Source: CAXCDZ01 sp963981525
GTDB taxonomy: Bacteria > Patescibacteriota > Microgenomatia > UBA1400 > UBA12108
NCBI GenBank assembly: GCA_963981525.1
Contig: CAXCDZ010000021.1
Location: 1 to 12,634 of the forward strand
Length of the DNA stretch: 12,634 nucleotides
Direction of reading: 5' to 3'
Below are positions 1 through 5,926 of this stretch, in pieces. Position numbers and translations under genes: made by a program. Within the stretch, counting starts at the first letter, position 1; each line of letters opens with the position of its first letter. The notes beneath the pieces were generated by a model. It was not told where the DNA came from. It did not search any database and saw only the letters and a program-made list of their open reading frames with translations.

Positions 1-54
1 ACCTGCACAGACGCTATTCGTGGTGACGTCACCACGAATAGCGTCTGTGCAGGT
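1..54. repeat. Perfect 54-bp palindrome at the window edge
   Basis: Positions 1-27 are the exact reverse complement of 28-54, with no loop and no mismatch; the centre is the GACGTC at 25-30. The 28-54 half encodes conserved GluRS sequence (TCTDAIRGD), while the 1-27 half does not fit the family. The natural centre GGTGACGTCACC is itself a 12-bp palindrome that could seed a fold-back. The likeliest explanation is a contig-end or amplification artefact rather than a biological element. Confidence 0.9.
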
Positions 55-540
55 AGTAGTGCCAGAACTAGGAACTTTGAGCCTGAGAACATGAGCCTCA
101 CCACTGGCAACTCTCTTCTTGCTTTCCGCTGGATCTAGATTGCGACAAAGCCTGTCATATCTAGGGAGTTCTTTGTTTTTTTGTTGGGCTAATCTGACTT
201 CTGCAAGGCGCTCACGTGTGCAGAAACAGTGATAGGCATGACCACTCGCAAGAAGTGCCTCGGCATGTTCCTGATAGATTGGGAGTCTCTCAGACTGGGT
301 GTAGGGCTTGTGAGGGCCACCGATGTCTGGACCTTCGTCATGCTCGATCCCGAGCCATTTGAGTCCCTCTAGAACGATCTCGACCGCCCCTTCGACGTAG
401 CGCTCACGATCAGTGTCTTCGATGCGGATCACAAACTTGCCACCATTTTTTTTGGCGAGGGCGTAGTTACGCATGGCAGTGTAAGCTGTGCCGAGATGGG
501 CAATACCAGTTGGGGAGGGAGCAATACGTGTGCGAATCAT
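1..540 (-). CDS. gltX: Glutamyl-tRNA synthetase, N-terminal part (cut by window edge)
   Basis: Class I aminoacyl-tRNA synthetase that charges tRNA-Glu in the cytoplasm. In many bacteria lacking GlnRS it also makes Glu-tRNA-Gln for GatCAB, but discrimination cannot be judged from this part. I translated 180 codons from ATG at 540. The Rossmann domain opens with PSPTGIAHLG (residues 8-17), where HLGT at 15-18 is the HIGH-type signature. RIEDTDRER follows at about 39-47. A CFC motif (105-107) with YDRLC (128-132) resembles the zinc-binding insertion of GluRS. LKVPSSG and DAIRGDV (166-172) match the conserved region before the catalytic core continues. The start is fixed by the conserved motif and by a -10 box exactly 6 bases upstream. 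The last codons (positions 1-27, TTNSVCAG) lie in the mirror arm of a perfect palindrome and do not look like GluRS; they are probably artefactual. Identity is secure; the true gene continues beyond the window. Confidence 0.95.
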   Translation of the reverse strand, partial: MIRTRIAPSPTGIAHLGTAYTAMRNYALAKKNGGKFVIRIEDTDRERYVEGAVEIVLEGLKWLGIEHDEGPDIGGPHKPYTQSERLPIYQEHAEALLASGHAYHCFCTRERLAEVRLAQQKNKELPRYDRLCRNLDPAESKKRVASGEAHVLRLKVPSSGTTTCTDAIRGDVTTNSVCAG

Positions 541-555
541 GAGGGAATTATAACA
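541..555 (-). promoter_or_regulatory. gltX extended -10 promoter, predicted leaderless
   Basis: Read on the minus strand, TGT (555-553) and TATAAT (552-547) form an extended -10 element. It is followed by exactly 6 bases (TCCCTC) and then the ATG of gltX at 540. Initiation 7 bases after the hexamer would fall on the A of ATG, so the mRNA would have no leader and no room for a Shine-Dalgarno site. No convincing -35 hexamer is seen, which fits an extended -10 promoter. Confidence 0.7.
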
Positions 556-561
556 CCCTAA

Positions 562-625
562 AGGGCCTGACCTTTTTGGGCTGCTTTTCAGGCTTGATGC
601 CTTGAATCCTGTAAGGTCAGGCCCT
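562..625. repeat. Long inverted repeat, REP/MITE-like or small structured RNA
   Basis: AGGGCCTGACCTT (562-574) is the exact reverse complement of AAGGTCAGGCCCT (613-625), giving a 13-bp perfect stem. Inside the 38-base loop, TTCAGGC (587-593) pairs with GCC-T-TGAA (599-606) with one bulged T, making a second nested hairpin. The element lies between divergent gltX and the 686 gene, upstream of both predicted start sites, so neither predicted transcript contains it. It overlaps the region where a gltX -35 contact would lie. It resembles repetitive extragenic palindromes; its copy number cannot be judged here. Confidence 0.6.
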
Positions 626-672
626 CTGACGGCACGTTGTTTGCAACACTCGGAATTGCAGTCTGAATACCG

Positions 673-685
673 TATACTGATATAT
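673..685 (+). promoter_or_regulatory. -10 box of the 686 gene
   Basis: TATACT at 673-678 lies 7 bases before ATG 686. This would place transcription start at or one base before the start codon. No TGN extension or clear -35 is visible, so it is weaker than the gltX and aspS boxes. Confidence 0.5.
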
Positions 686-1735
686 ATGAGTAATTTAGGA
701 GAGACAGCGGTTGTTGCGCGCAAAGTGATTATGTATGGAGGAATCAGTCTTGTTGTGCTGATGATTGGGCGAGTGATCCTGACTGGGGCATATAGCTACT
801 GGAGAGCACTTAATCCCCCTCCCCCACCGCCTCCAGATATTTTATGGGGCAAGTTGCCCAAACTAACTTTCCCACAAATTGCTCAACCAGAGATTACATA
901 TCGACTAGAGACCAAAACTGGGGGACTACCCAGACTAGAGGATGAACAGTACTCGGTGTTTTTTATGCCGATCAAGAAACCTAGTCTCTTGGCATATGAC
1001 CAGGCAAAAGAAATCGCGGAAAAACTGGATTATATCCAGACTCCAAAACAACTATCGGCGACTGAGTATCGCTGGGACAAGTCAGATCCACTACCATCAT
1101 CTCTAACGATTGATATCATCACGGGACAGTTTACCCTCGACATGGATTGGCAGGATGACCCAACATACGCGACACCTACCCAGTACTTCCAGGGAGAGCA
1201 GGCTGTAGACCAAGTCTTTAATCTTCTCTCAAGAGTGGATCTCTTACCTGATGACATCAAGGCTGGTGAGAACACAATCACTCCACTAAAGGGAGAAGGT
1301 GGTAAGTTAGTGCCGGCCGTGGCACTGGCGCAGGCTCATTTTGTACAAGTTGATCTGTCCCGAAGTGCAGTGGAGGAGACTCCAGTTGTGGCGGCCCGTA
1401 CAGATAAGGGGCTGATCACGACAGTGCTGGCGCTACAACGAGACTCGGATAAGCAGTTTGTGCAGTTGGAGTATAACTATTTCCCAGTAGAGCTGGAGAC
1501 CAAGTCAGTCTACCCGATCATCGCAGTGTCTGACGCATGGCAGAGAATGCAGTCGGGAGAGGGATATGTTGCGAATGTTGATTCCGGGACAACTGATGTT
1601 GTGGTACGCGAAGTATATCTGGCTTACTATGACTCAGAGCTCCCACAACAATACCTGCAACCAGTCTACGTGTTTGAGGGTGAGAACAACTATCTAGGAT
1701 TTGTACCGGCAATTAGTGATCAGTGGGTCGAATAA
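686..1735 (+). CDS. Single-pass membrane protein with poly-proline linker, function unknown
   Basis: I chose ATG 686 (349 aa) over the upstream TTG at 602. The extra 28 residues from 602 are unlike a protein N-terminus, cover part of the inverted repeat at 562-625, and include the -10 box at 673. The protein has a short N-terminal tail and one hydrophobic helix at about residues 15-37. NPPPPPPPD follows (seven prolines at 44-50) and then WGKLPKLTFP. The remaining roughly 290 residues should lie outside the membrane and are rich in beta-type sequence. Proteins with this layout (helix, proline run, GKLP) recur in CPR genomes without an assigned role. The C-terminal stretch with YLQPVYVFEG (about 327-336) faintly recalls PepSY/YycI-like domains, which is only an impression. 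Seven consecutive prolines would normally need EF-P for smooth translation. It converges on aspS with a 60-bp gap. Confidence 0.85.
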   Translation: MSNLGETAVVARKVIMYGGISLVVLMIGRVILTGAYSYWRALNPPPPPPPDILWGKLPKLTFPQIAQPEITYRLETKTGGLPRLEDEQYSVFFMPIKKPSLLAYDQAKEIAEKLDYIQTPKQLSATEYRWDKSDPLPSSLTIDIITGQFTLDMDWQDDPTYATPTQYFQGEQAVDQVFNLLSRVDLLPDDIKAGENTITPLKGEGGKLVPAVALAQAHFVQVDLSRSAVEETPVVAARTDKGLITTVLALQRDSDKQFVQLEYNYFPVELETKSVYPIIAVSDAWQRMQSGEGYVANVDSGTTDVVVREVYLAYYDSELPQQYLQPVYVFEGENNYLGFVPAISDQWVE

Positions 1736-1750
1736 AATGCGTATAGCAGT

Positions 1751-1780
1751 GACTCAGTGGATTCAGTTGGCTCAGTGGGG
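1751..1780. repeat. Short degenerate 10-bp tandem repeat between convergent genes
   Basis: Three consecutive blocks, GACTCAGTGG, ATTCAGTTGG and CTCAGTGGGG, share a TCAGTGG-like core. They fill most of the 60-bp gap between the stop codons of the 686 gene and aspS. No hairpin with a T-run is visible here, so I do not call a terminator. Confidence 0.35.
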
Positions 1781-1795
1781 AGATTGAGGGGGAGG

Positions 1796-3094
1796 TTAAG
1801 GAGTGAGACGTTTGACGTCGCGTGGGAGGAAGGCTGCCTCTTTGACACTTGAGAGATCCATTATTTTCATGATGATTCTGTCTGGGCCGATCCCGACACC
1901 ACCATGGGGTGGACAGCCAAATCTAAAGAAGTTGAGGTAGTCCTTGAGGGAGTCGAGAGGCATGCCTTTTTCTTTGGCTTGCTTCTCAAGCACTTCTATC
2001 CTGTGCTCGCGCTGCGCACCAGTGGTAACCTCGATACCTTTGTAGAGAAGGTCAAAGCCTTTGGTGAGCTCTGGATTATCCTCGTGCCTCATGTGATAGA
2101 AAGCGCGAGTGTTGGCTGGATAGTCAGTAACCCAGACGAAGTCAGAACCTGATTCTTCTTTGACTAGTTTGCCGATCCCACGCTCTTCTTCTGGGGAGAG
2201 GTCGCCAACCTTGTCTGAAGTAATCCCAACATCTGTCAGCTTACTCTTAATCTCACTAAGGGTGAGGCGTGGGAAAGGAGCTTGAGGAACATCAAGATCT
2301 TTGAGAAGATCTTCACGAAGAGCCTTGAATCCTGCGACTAGGGCGCGCTCTTCCATATCCATGACGTCGTGGTGTGAGTCAATATATGACATCTCAAAGT
2401 CCCAACCCGTAAACTGAGTCATGTGGCGAGAGGTAAAGCTAGGTTCTGCACGAAAGACTGGACCGACCATAAAGACGCGCTCCATCCCAGCAGCCATCGC
2501 GAGCTGTTTGTAAAACTGGGGAGACTGAGCAAGATAGGCTTTTTTCTCGAAATACTTGACCTCAAAAACTTCGGATCCTGACTCACTAGGCGTGTTCATG
2601 AGTGAGGGGGCATAGAGCTGAGTGAAGCCTTGCTTGTTAAGCAGCTCATCTCGGAAACCTTTTTCGAATGTGGTCCAGACATCAAAGATCTTGGCCTTGT
2701 CGGGGTTGCGTAGGTCGAGCCAACGCCAGTCGAAACGATTGGTGATGTCGACGTCGAGTGAGCCTTTTTCGCTGGCTACTGGGATCGGGAGCTCTGGAGC
2801 AGCGTGACTCAAAACCTCGATCTCAGCTGCTTCAATCTCTAGTTTTTCTGGCGTGGGAGCGTCACCTTTGACGAGTCCCGTGATCTTGACGACTGATTCG
2901 AGAGATAGGTCCTCTAGGACTGAGAAGGCAGATTTGTTATCCCCGAGAACAACGACTTGGACGGAGCCAAATTTGTCCCTGATGCGAAGGAAGGCGATCT
3001 TGCCTTGATTGCGGATAGCATGAACAAAACCAACAATGGCAGTGGTCTTGCCTATTTCTGGGGTCAGTTGGCTGATGTGAGTGCGAGTAATCAT
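1796..3094 (-). CDS. aspS: Aspartyl-tRNA synthetase, archaeal-type, probably non-discriminating (Asp/Asn)
   Basis: Class II synthetase of 432 aa, the short archaeal/AspS2 form rather than the roughly 590-aa bacterial form with a GAD insertion. An N-terminal OB-fold anticodon-binding domain spans about 1-105. The catalytic core carries YLAQSPQFYKQ (187-197), motif 2 GPVFRAE (211-217, Arg215) and motif 3 GIGPDR (401-406), and ends in the family-typical PRDVKRLTP. In the anticodon domain, GFVHAI puts His25 where discriminating archaeal enzymes carry Trp, and prolines (80, 82) lie where they carry Lys. From family knowledge recalled by me, that pair marks enzymes that also make Asp-tRNA-Asn, which GatCAB then amidates. 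ATG 3094 is supported by the conserved RTH start and an extended -10 box exactly 6 bases upstream. The gene lies 21 bp from dacF but seems to have its own promoter. Identity is certain; dual specificity is inferred. Confidence 0.95.
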   Translation of the reverse strand: MITRTHISQLTPEIGKTTAIVGFVHAIRNQGKIAFLRIRDKFGSVQVVVLGDNKSAFSVLEDLSLESVVKITGLVKGDAPTPEKLEIEAAEIEVLSHAAPELPIPVASEKGSLDVDITNRFDWRWLDLRNPDKAKIFDVWTTFEKGFRDELLNKQGFTQLYAPSLMNTPSESGSEVFEVKYFEKKAYLAQSPQFYKQLAMAAGMERVFMVGPVFRAEPSFTSRHMTQFTGWDFEMSYIDSHHDVMDMEERALVAGFKALREDLLKDLDVPQAPFPRLTLSEIKSKLTDVGITSDKVGDLSPEEERGIGKLVKEESGSDFVWVTDYPANTRAFYHMRHEDNPELTKGFDLLYKGIEVTTGAQREHRIEVLEKQAKEKGMPLDSLKDYLNFFRFGCPPHGGVGIGPDRIIMKIMDLSSVKEAAFLPRDVKRLTP

Positions 3095-3109
3095 GTGGAT
3101 ATTATAACA
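3095..3109 (-). promoter_or_regulatory. aspS extended -10 promoter, predicted leaderless
   Basis: On the minus strand TGT (3109-3107), TATAAT (3106-3101) and six bases (ATCCAC) lead directly into ATG 3094. The nine-base TGTTATAAT and the spacing are identical to those in front of gltX. The box sits in the 21-bp gap after the dacF stop codon, so aspS can be transcribed independently of recJ-dacF. Confidence 0.7.
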
Positions 3110-3115
3110 GCCTTT

Positions 3116-4078
3116 TTAGATAGGCTTGACCCATGTGTGGTGGTCATAGACCCAGTTAACAAGATTCTCGGTGTCACCAAAGCGGTCAAGGGATCCCAGG
3201 ACCACGATGATGACTCCCCTGCCCTCACGCTCGACGTAAGTCACGAGGCATTCGCCAGCGTTCTCGGTCCAGCCAGTTTTTAATCCCTGCACACCTTCTA
3301 GCTCCCCGAGGAGGAGGTTGGTGTTTTTGAGATCATGGACAAACTCACCGGAACGGTCTGAGACTGAGTATGACTCTGTGTTAACTATTTTTCTAAGCGT
3401 GGGATTGTCGAGGGCATGGGCGGCAAGAACAGCCAGATCGCGAGCGGTGGTGATGTGGCCGTACGACTCTACACCTGATGGATTACGAAACGCCGTGTGA
3501 TCAAGATGAAGAGTGCGGGCGAGGTCGTTCATCTCTTGGACAAAACCCGTGTATCCTCCGGGGTGGTGCTCTGCGAGGGCGAGGGCAGCATCGTTACCAG
3601 ATTCGACTAAAAGGCCATAAAGAAGGTCGTGGACTGAGATCTCTTCGCCCAAAATTAGTCCCATTGTGTGACCGATGGCCATGCTCTCTGAGCCAATTGT
3701 GATCACATCATCTAGCGAGTACTTGCTGAGCGTGACTAGTGCAGTCATGAGCTTGGTGGTGCTGGCTGGCAAGAGAGGTGAGTCAATGCCGTATCCGTGA
3801 AGGAGAGTCTTGCTCTGGACATCCTGGACAATCACTGCAGAAGCTGAGGTGTAAGGAGGAATAGTCTTATCAGAGACTGGGTAGTCAGTAGTAGGGAGGG
3901 GGTGATACTCATATCCCTTGACCACTCCCTCATTAATTTGAGTGGTCTGAAGGGTGTTATGACCGGGATATAAAAAAGCTAATAGCATATAGCTAACGGC
4001 TAATAGCTGATGAGAATAACTGAGAGAGCGGAAGGAGCTCGTAAACTTGTGAATAGTTGAGAGGTTAAATAGTCGCAT
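3116..4078 (-). CDS. dacF: D-alanyl-D-alanine carboxypeptidase (peptidase S11, DacF/PBP5 type)
   Basis: Serine penicillin-binding protein that trims the terminal D-Ala from peptidoglycan stem peptides outside the membrane. All three active-site motifs are present: STTK (106-109, nucleophile Ser106), SGN (160-162) and KTG (267-269), in the normal order and spacing. The 320-aa protein ends soon after the catalytic domain, so the PBP5 C-terminal beta domain and amphipathic anchor are absent. Export would rely on one hydrophobic stretch near residues 24-38. That stretch is encoded by a degenerate 7-bp repeat, which is unusual. ATG 4078 overlaps the recJ stop by 14 bp, suggesting co-transcription and coupled translation; no Shine-Dalgarno or -10 box is obvious. 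Met31 is an alternative start but would halve the hydrophobic segment. Function is secure; the start is less so. Confidence 0.92.
   Translation of the reverse strand: MRLFNLSTIHKFTSSFRSLSYSHQLLAVSYMLLAFLYPGHNTLQTTQINEGVVKGYEYHPLPTTDYPVSDKTIPPYTSASAVIVQDVQSKTLLHGYGIDSPLLPASTTKLMTALVTLSKYSLDDVITIGSESMAIGHTMGLILGEEISVHDLLYGLLVESGNDAALALAEHHPGGYTGFVQEMNDLARTLHLDHTAFRNPSGVESYGHITTARDLAVLAAHALDNPTLRKIVNTESYSVSDRSGEFVHDLKNTNLLLGELEGVQGLKTGWTENAGECLVTYVEREGRGVIIVVLGSLDRFGDTENLVNWVYDHHTWVKPI
3977..4011. repeat. Degenerate 7-bp tandem repeat (AGCTAAT) inside dacF 5' end
   Basis: Five consecutive heptamers read AGCTAAT, AGCATAT, AGCTAAC, GGCTAAT and AGCTGAT on the plus strand, with a 14-bp super-period. 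On the coding strand they give the hydrophobic SHQLLAVSYMLLA of the dacF signal/anchor segment. Repeats of this AGCTRAT kind occur in bacterial genomes as non-coding low-complexity tracts, so the export segment of dacF may have been built from one. Confidence 0.6.
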
Positions 4079-5726
4079 GTTTGACTACTAGCTGGAGAGA
4101 TTCTCTGCCTCTCCAGGAATTAATATTAAGAGTGTAGATAAGTTCTTGGATATTTTTGATTGGATAATCTTCTTGGCAGTTAAACCAGATTGCCTCGCGT
4201 TTGAGTCCGTCCTGCATGAGAGTTAGTCTGCGGTGGAGACCTTCCGCTCCTAGTTTTTTGTCCTCTATAACTATTAGATCACTACTCGTGAATCTAGGTT
4301 GTGAGTTCCCTCTGCCAAATGGAGCAAGACGTGCGAGAAGGTGTGCGAAGTTAAGGGAGGTCTGCTCTAAGGTAAGCTCGGTCTCGACTTGAAATATGGG
4401 GACTAGGGCCGAGTCGGGAATATGTTGATCCGCGTACTTATATAGCTTACCAACAAGATCGTCTAAGTTGCCAGGCTTGAGACTAAATCCGGCGGCAAGC
4501 TTGTGTCCTCCTATCCCCAGAAAATCATCCTGAAACTCTCTGAGTAAATCAGTGATGTTGATCTCACCGATTGAACGAGCAGAACCTTTTGCTATATCAT
4601 CCCTAATACTGATTGCGAGTGCTGGACGATGCCACTTTTCTGCAAGGCGGCCGGCGATCAGGCCAACTACCCCTTCGTGATAGTCAGGGGAGCTGACGAT
4701 AATGATCTTGTGTTCTGGCTTGATCTCTAGCGCCTTATCAATACCCAATTGAGTTAGCTCTCGCCTCTCTTGATTAATCTCGTTGATTTCTGTAGCAAGG
4801 GCGCTAATGGAATCGGGATCGCGGGAGCATAGTAAGCGAAGTGCGGTGGTGGCATTAGTCAGGCGACCAGTGGCGTTAATGCGAGGGGCTAGAACATAGT
4901 TGATATCGTAGGCTGAGAGAGCACTGAGCTCTCGACTCGCAAGCTCCATAAGCTTCTTAACACCTGGATTACTAGTCTCTCTGAGCTTGGTCAGCCCATG
5001 TGTAACTAGAGTGCGATTGATATCGGTGAGTTTGATCTGATCAGCGACAATCCCGATAGTGGCAAGGTCAAGTAGCTGGTAAATTGAGGGCTCTGAGTCA
5101 GTGAGAAAAAGGGCGAAGATCCATGCGATGGCAGAGCCAGAACTTCTGAGCGAGTGGATAATGTGATCTGCGGGAGGAAGCCCTTCCTCTGGTTGATGAT
5201 GGTCGGTGATGATGATATCGATTCCGAGATCTTTGATAGCTTTTACTTCTTTTGTGGCGACGATCCCGGTATCAACTGTGATGATGAGTGAGGGGGAGAA
5301 GTCGGTGTATTTGGAGTTGGCAAACGCCTGCCCACTCTCGATATCCTCAATAGACTGGGTGGAGATCCCGTATCCGTGACGGGTGCGGTCGGGGACAAAA
5401 GGGAGAATGCGAGAAGTGGAGTCTTTGCTCAGGTGAACTAGGGTTTTGTAGAGAATGGCGGTGGCGGTGATGCCATCTGCGTCATAGTCGCCGTAGATGA
5501 GAATGTCAGTACCCGAATCTATATGCTTATCAATAAGTGATTTTGCGCCTTCTAGCACTCCTGAGTCTAGCGAGAATACCTCGATAAGGTTACTTAATGT
5601 GGGAGTGGGTGGGCTGAGGAAGTTATCTCTCTCCTGAGGACTGATGTTGCGGCTGGAAAGGATTGAGTCGAAGATTGATTCCTGGGTATCCTTGCTGGTA
5701 GTCTGAAAGCGTTGAGTAATCTGCAC
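4065..5726 (-). CDS. recJ: Single-stranded-DNA-specific exonuclease RecJ
   Basis: 5'-3' exonuclease of the DHH family acting on single-stranded DNA in RecF-type recombination, mismatch repair and base-excision repair. The 553-aa length is near the family norm. The DHH domain has YGDYDADG (78-85), DTG (152-154) and the signature ITDHH (173-177). LAPRINATGR (279-288) follows. The DHHA1 part carries GIGGHKLAAGF (404-414), and a C-terminal OB-like region has APFGRGNSQPRF (468-479). After DHH, the usual asparagine-proline and glycine-rich stretch reads HIIHSLRSSGSAIAW, so that part diverges. The start is GTG 5726, supported by a -10 box 6 bases upstream and by the beginning of sequence resembling other RecJ N-termini. 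It is transcribed away from cca and leads into dacF with a 14-bp overlap. Confidence 0.95.
   Translation of the reverse strand: MQITQRFQTTSKDTQESIFDSILSSRNISPQERDNFLSPPTPTLSNLIEVFSLDSGVLEGAKSLIDKHIDSGTDILIYGDYDADGITATAILYKTLVHLSKDSTSRILPFVPDRTRHGYGISTQSIEDIESGQAFANSKYTDFSPSLIITVDTGIVATKEVKAIKDLGIDIIITDHHQPEEGLPPADHIIHSLRSSGSAIAWIFALFLTDSEPSIYQLLDLATIGIVADQIKLTDINRTLVTHGLTKLRETSNPGVKKLMELASRELSALSAYDINYVLAPRINATGRLTNATTALRLLCSRDPDSISALATEINEINQERRELTQLGIDKALEIKPEHKIIIVSSPDYHEGVVGLIAGRLAEKWHRPALAISIRDDIAKGSARSIGEINITDLLREFQDDFLGIGGHKLAAGFSLKPGNLDDLVGKLYKYADQHIPDSALVPIFQVETELTLEQTSLNFAHLLARLAPFGRGNSQPRFTSSDLIVIEDKKLGAEGLHRRLTLMQDGLKREAIWFNCQEDYPIKNIQELIYTLNINSWRGRESLQLVVKHATI
4092..4116 (-). other. 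Hairpin in the recJ tail just upstream of the dacF start
   Basis: CTGGAGAG (4092-4099) is perfectly complementary to CTCTCCAG (4109-4116) around a 9-base loop. It lies in the last recJ codons and begins 13 bases upstream of the dacF ATG. In a recJ-dacF mRNA it could limit access to the dacF start until ribosomes translating recJ open it. It also sits in coding sequence, so chance is possible. Confidence 0.4.
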
Positions 5727-5741
5727 CTGGTAATTGTAACA
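5727..5741 (-). promoter_or_regulatory. recJ extended -10 promoter, predicted leaderless with GTG start
   Basis: Minus strand TGT (5741-5739), TACAAT (5738-5733) and six bases (TACCAG) are followed by GTG 5726. This is the same architecture as gltX and aspS, with one change in the hexamer, and it supports GTG as the real start. Confidence 0.65.
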
Positions 5742-5911
5742 CTGACTTATATTATTGAGTTACAATCACGCATATAGTTGCACTACGATCTCCCCAAACG
5801 CAACAGCCGGTAATATTTGCCTGCTGGCAAATTCACCTGCAATCTCGCACCGTCGTGCTGCGATGGCCTGGCAACTTGGTGAGACATAGTGACAACTGCA
5901 GTGATTGAATC
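5742..5911. other. Unexplained centre of the recJ/cca divergent intergenic region
   Basis: About 170 bp remain between the two promoters with no open frame of note. A perfect 7-bp hairpin, ATTTGCC-TGCT-GGCAAAT, lies at 5815-5832. A second possible hairpin pairs TCGCA (5845-5849) with TGCGA (5859-5863). A plus-strand TACAAT at 5761-5766, preceded by AGT as in the cca promoter, could start a short RNA near 5773. No T-run follows the hairpins, so none is a terminator. I do not recognise a known RNA family. Confidence 0.35.
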
Positions 5912-5926
5912 AGTTATAATGCAGTT
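5912..5926 (+). promoter_or_regulatory. cca promoter -10, predicted leaderless
   Basis: AGT (5912-5914) and TATAAT (5915-5920) are followed by exactly six bases and ATG 5927. The hexamer is perfect; the TGN extension is incomplete. A possible GTGACA at 5889-5894 is 20 bp upstream, too far for a standard -35. Confidence 0.65.

Noticed and set aside
602..685. TTG start extending the membrane protein gene by 28 codons
   Set aside because: The extension covers part of the inverted repeat and the -10 box at 673-678, has no ribosome binding site and looks unlike an N-terminus; ATG 686 fits the promoter spacing.
1736..1795. Terminator between the convergent 686 gene and aspS
   Set aside because: No GC-rich stem with a T-run could be found on either strand, only the short tandem repeat.
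2957..3283. 108-codon plus-strand open frame spanning the aspS/dacF junction
   Set aside because: It is antisense to two well-supported genes, crosses the aspS promoter and has no recognisable domain.
5815..5832. Perfect 7-bp hairpin as a terminator
   Set aside because: No T-run follows on either strand, and both neighbouring genes are transcribed away from it.
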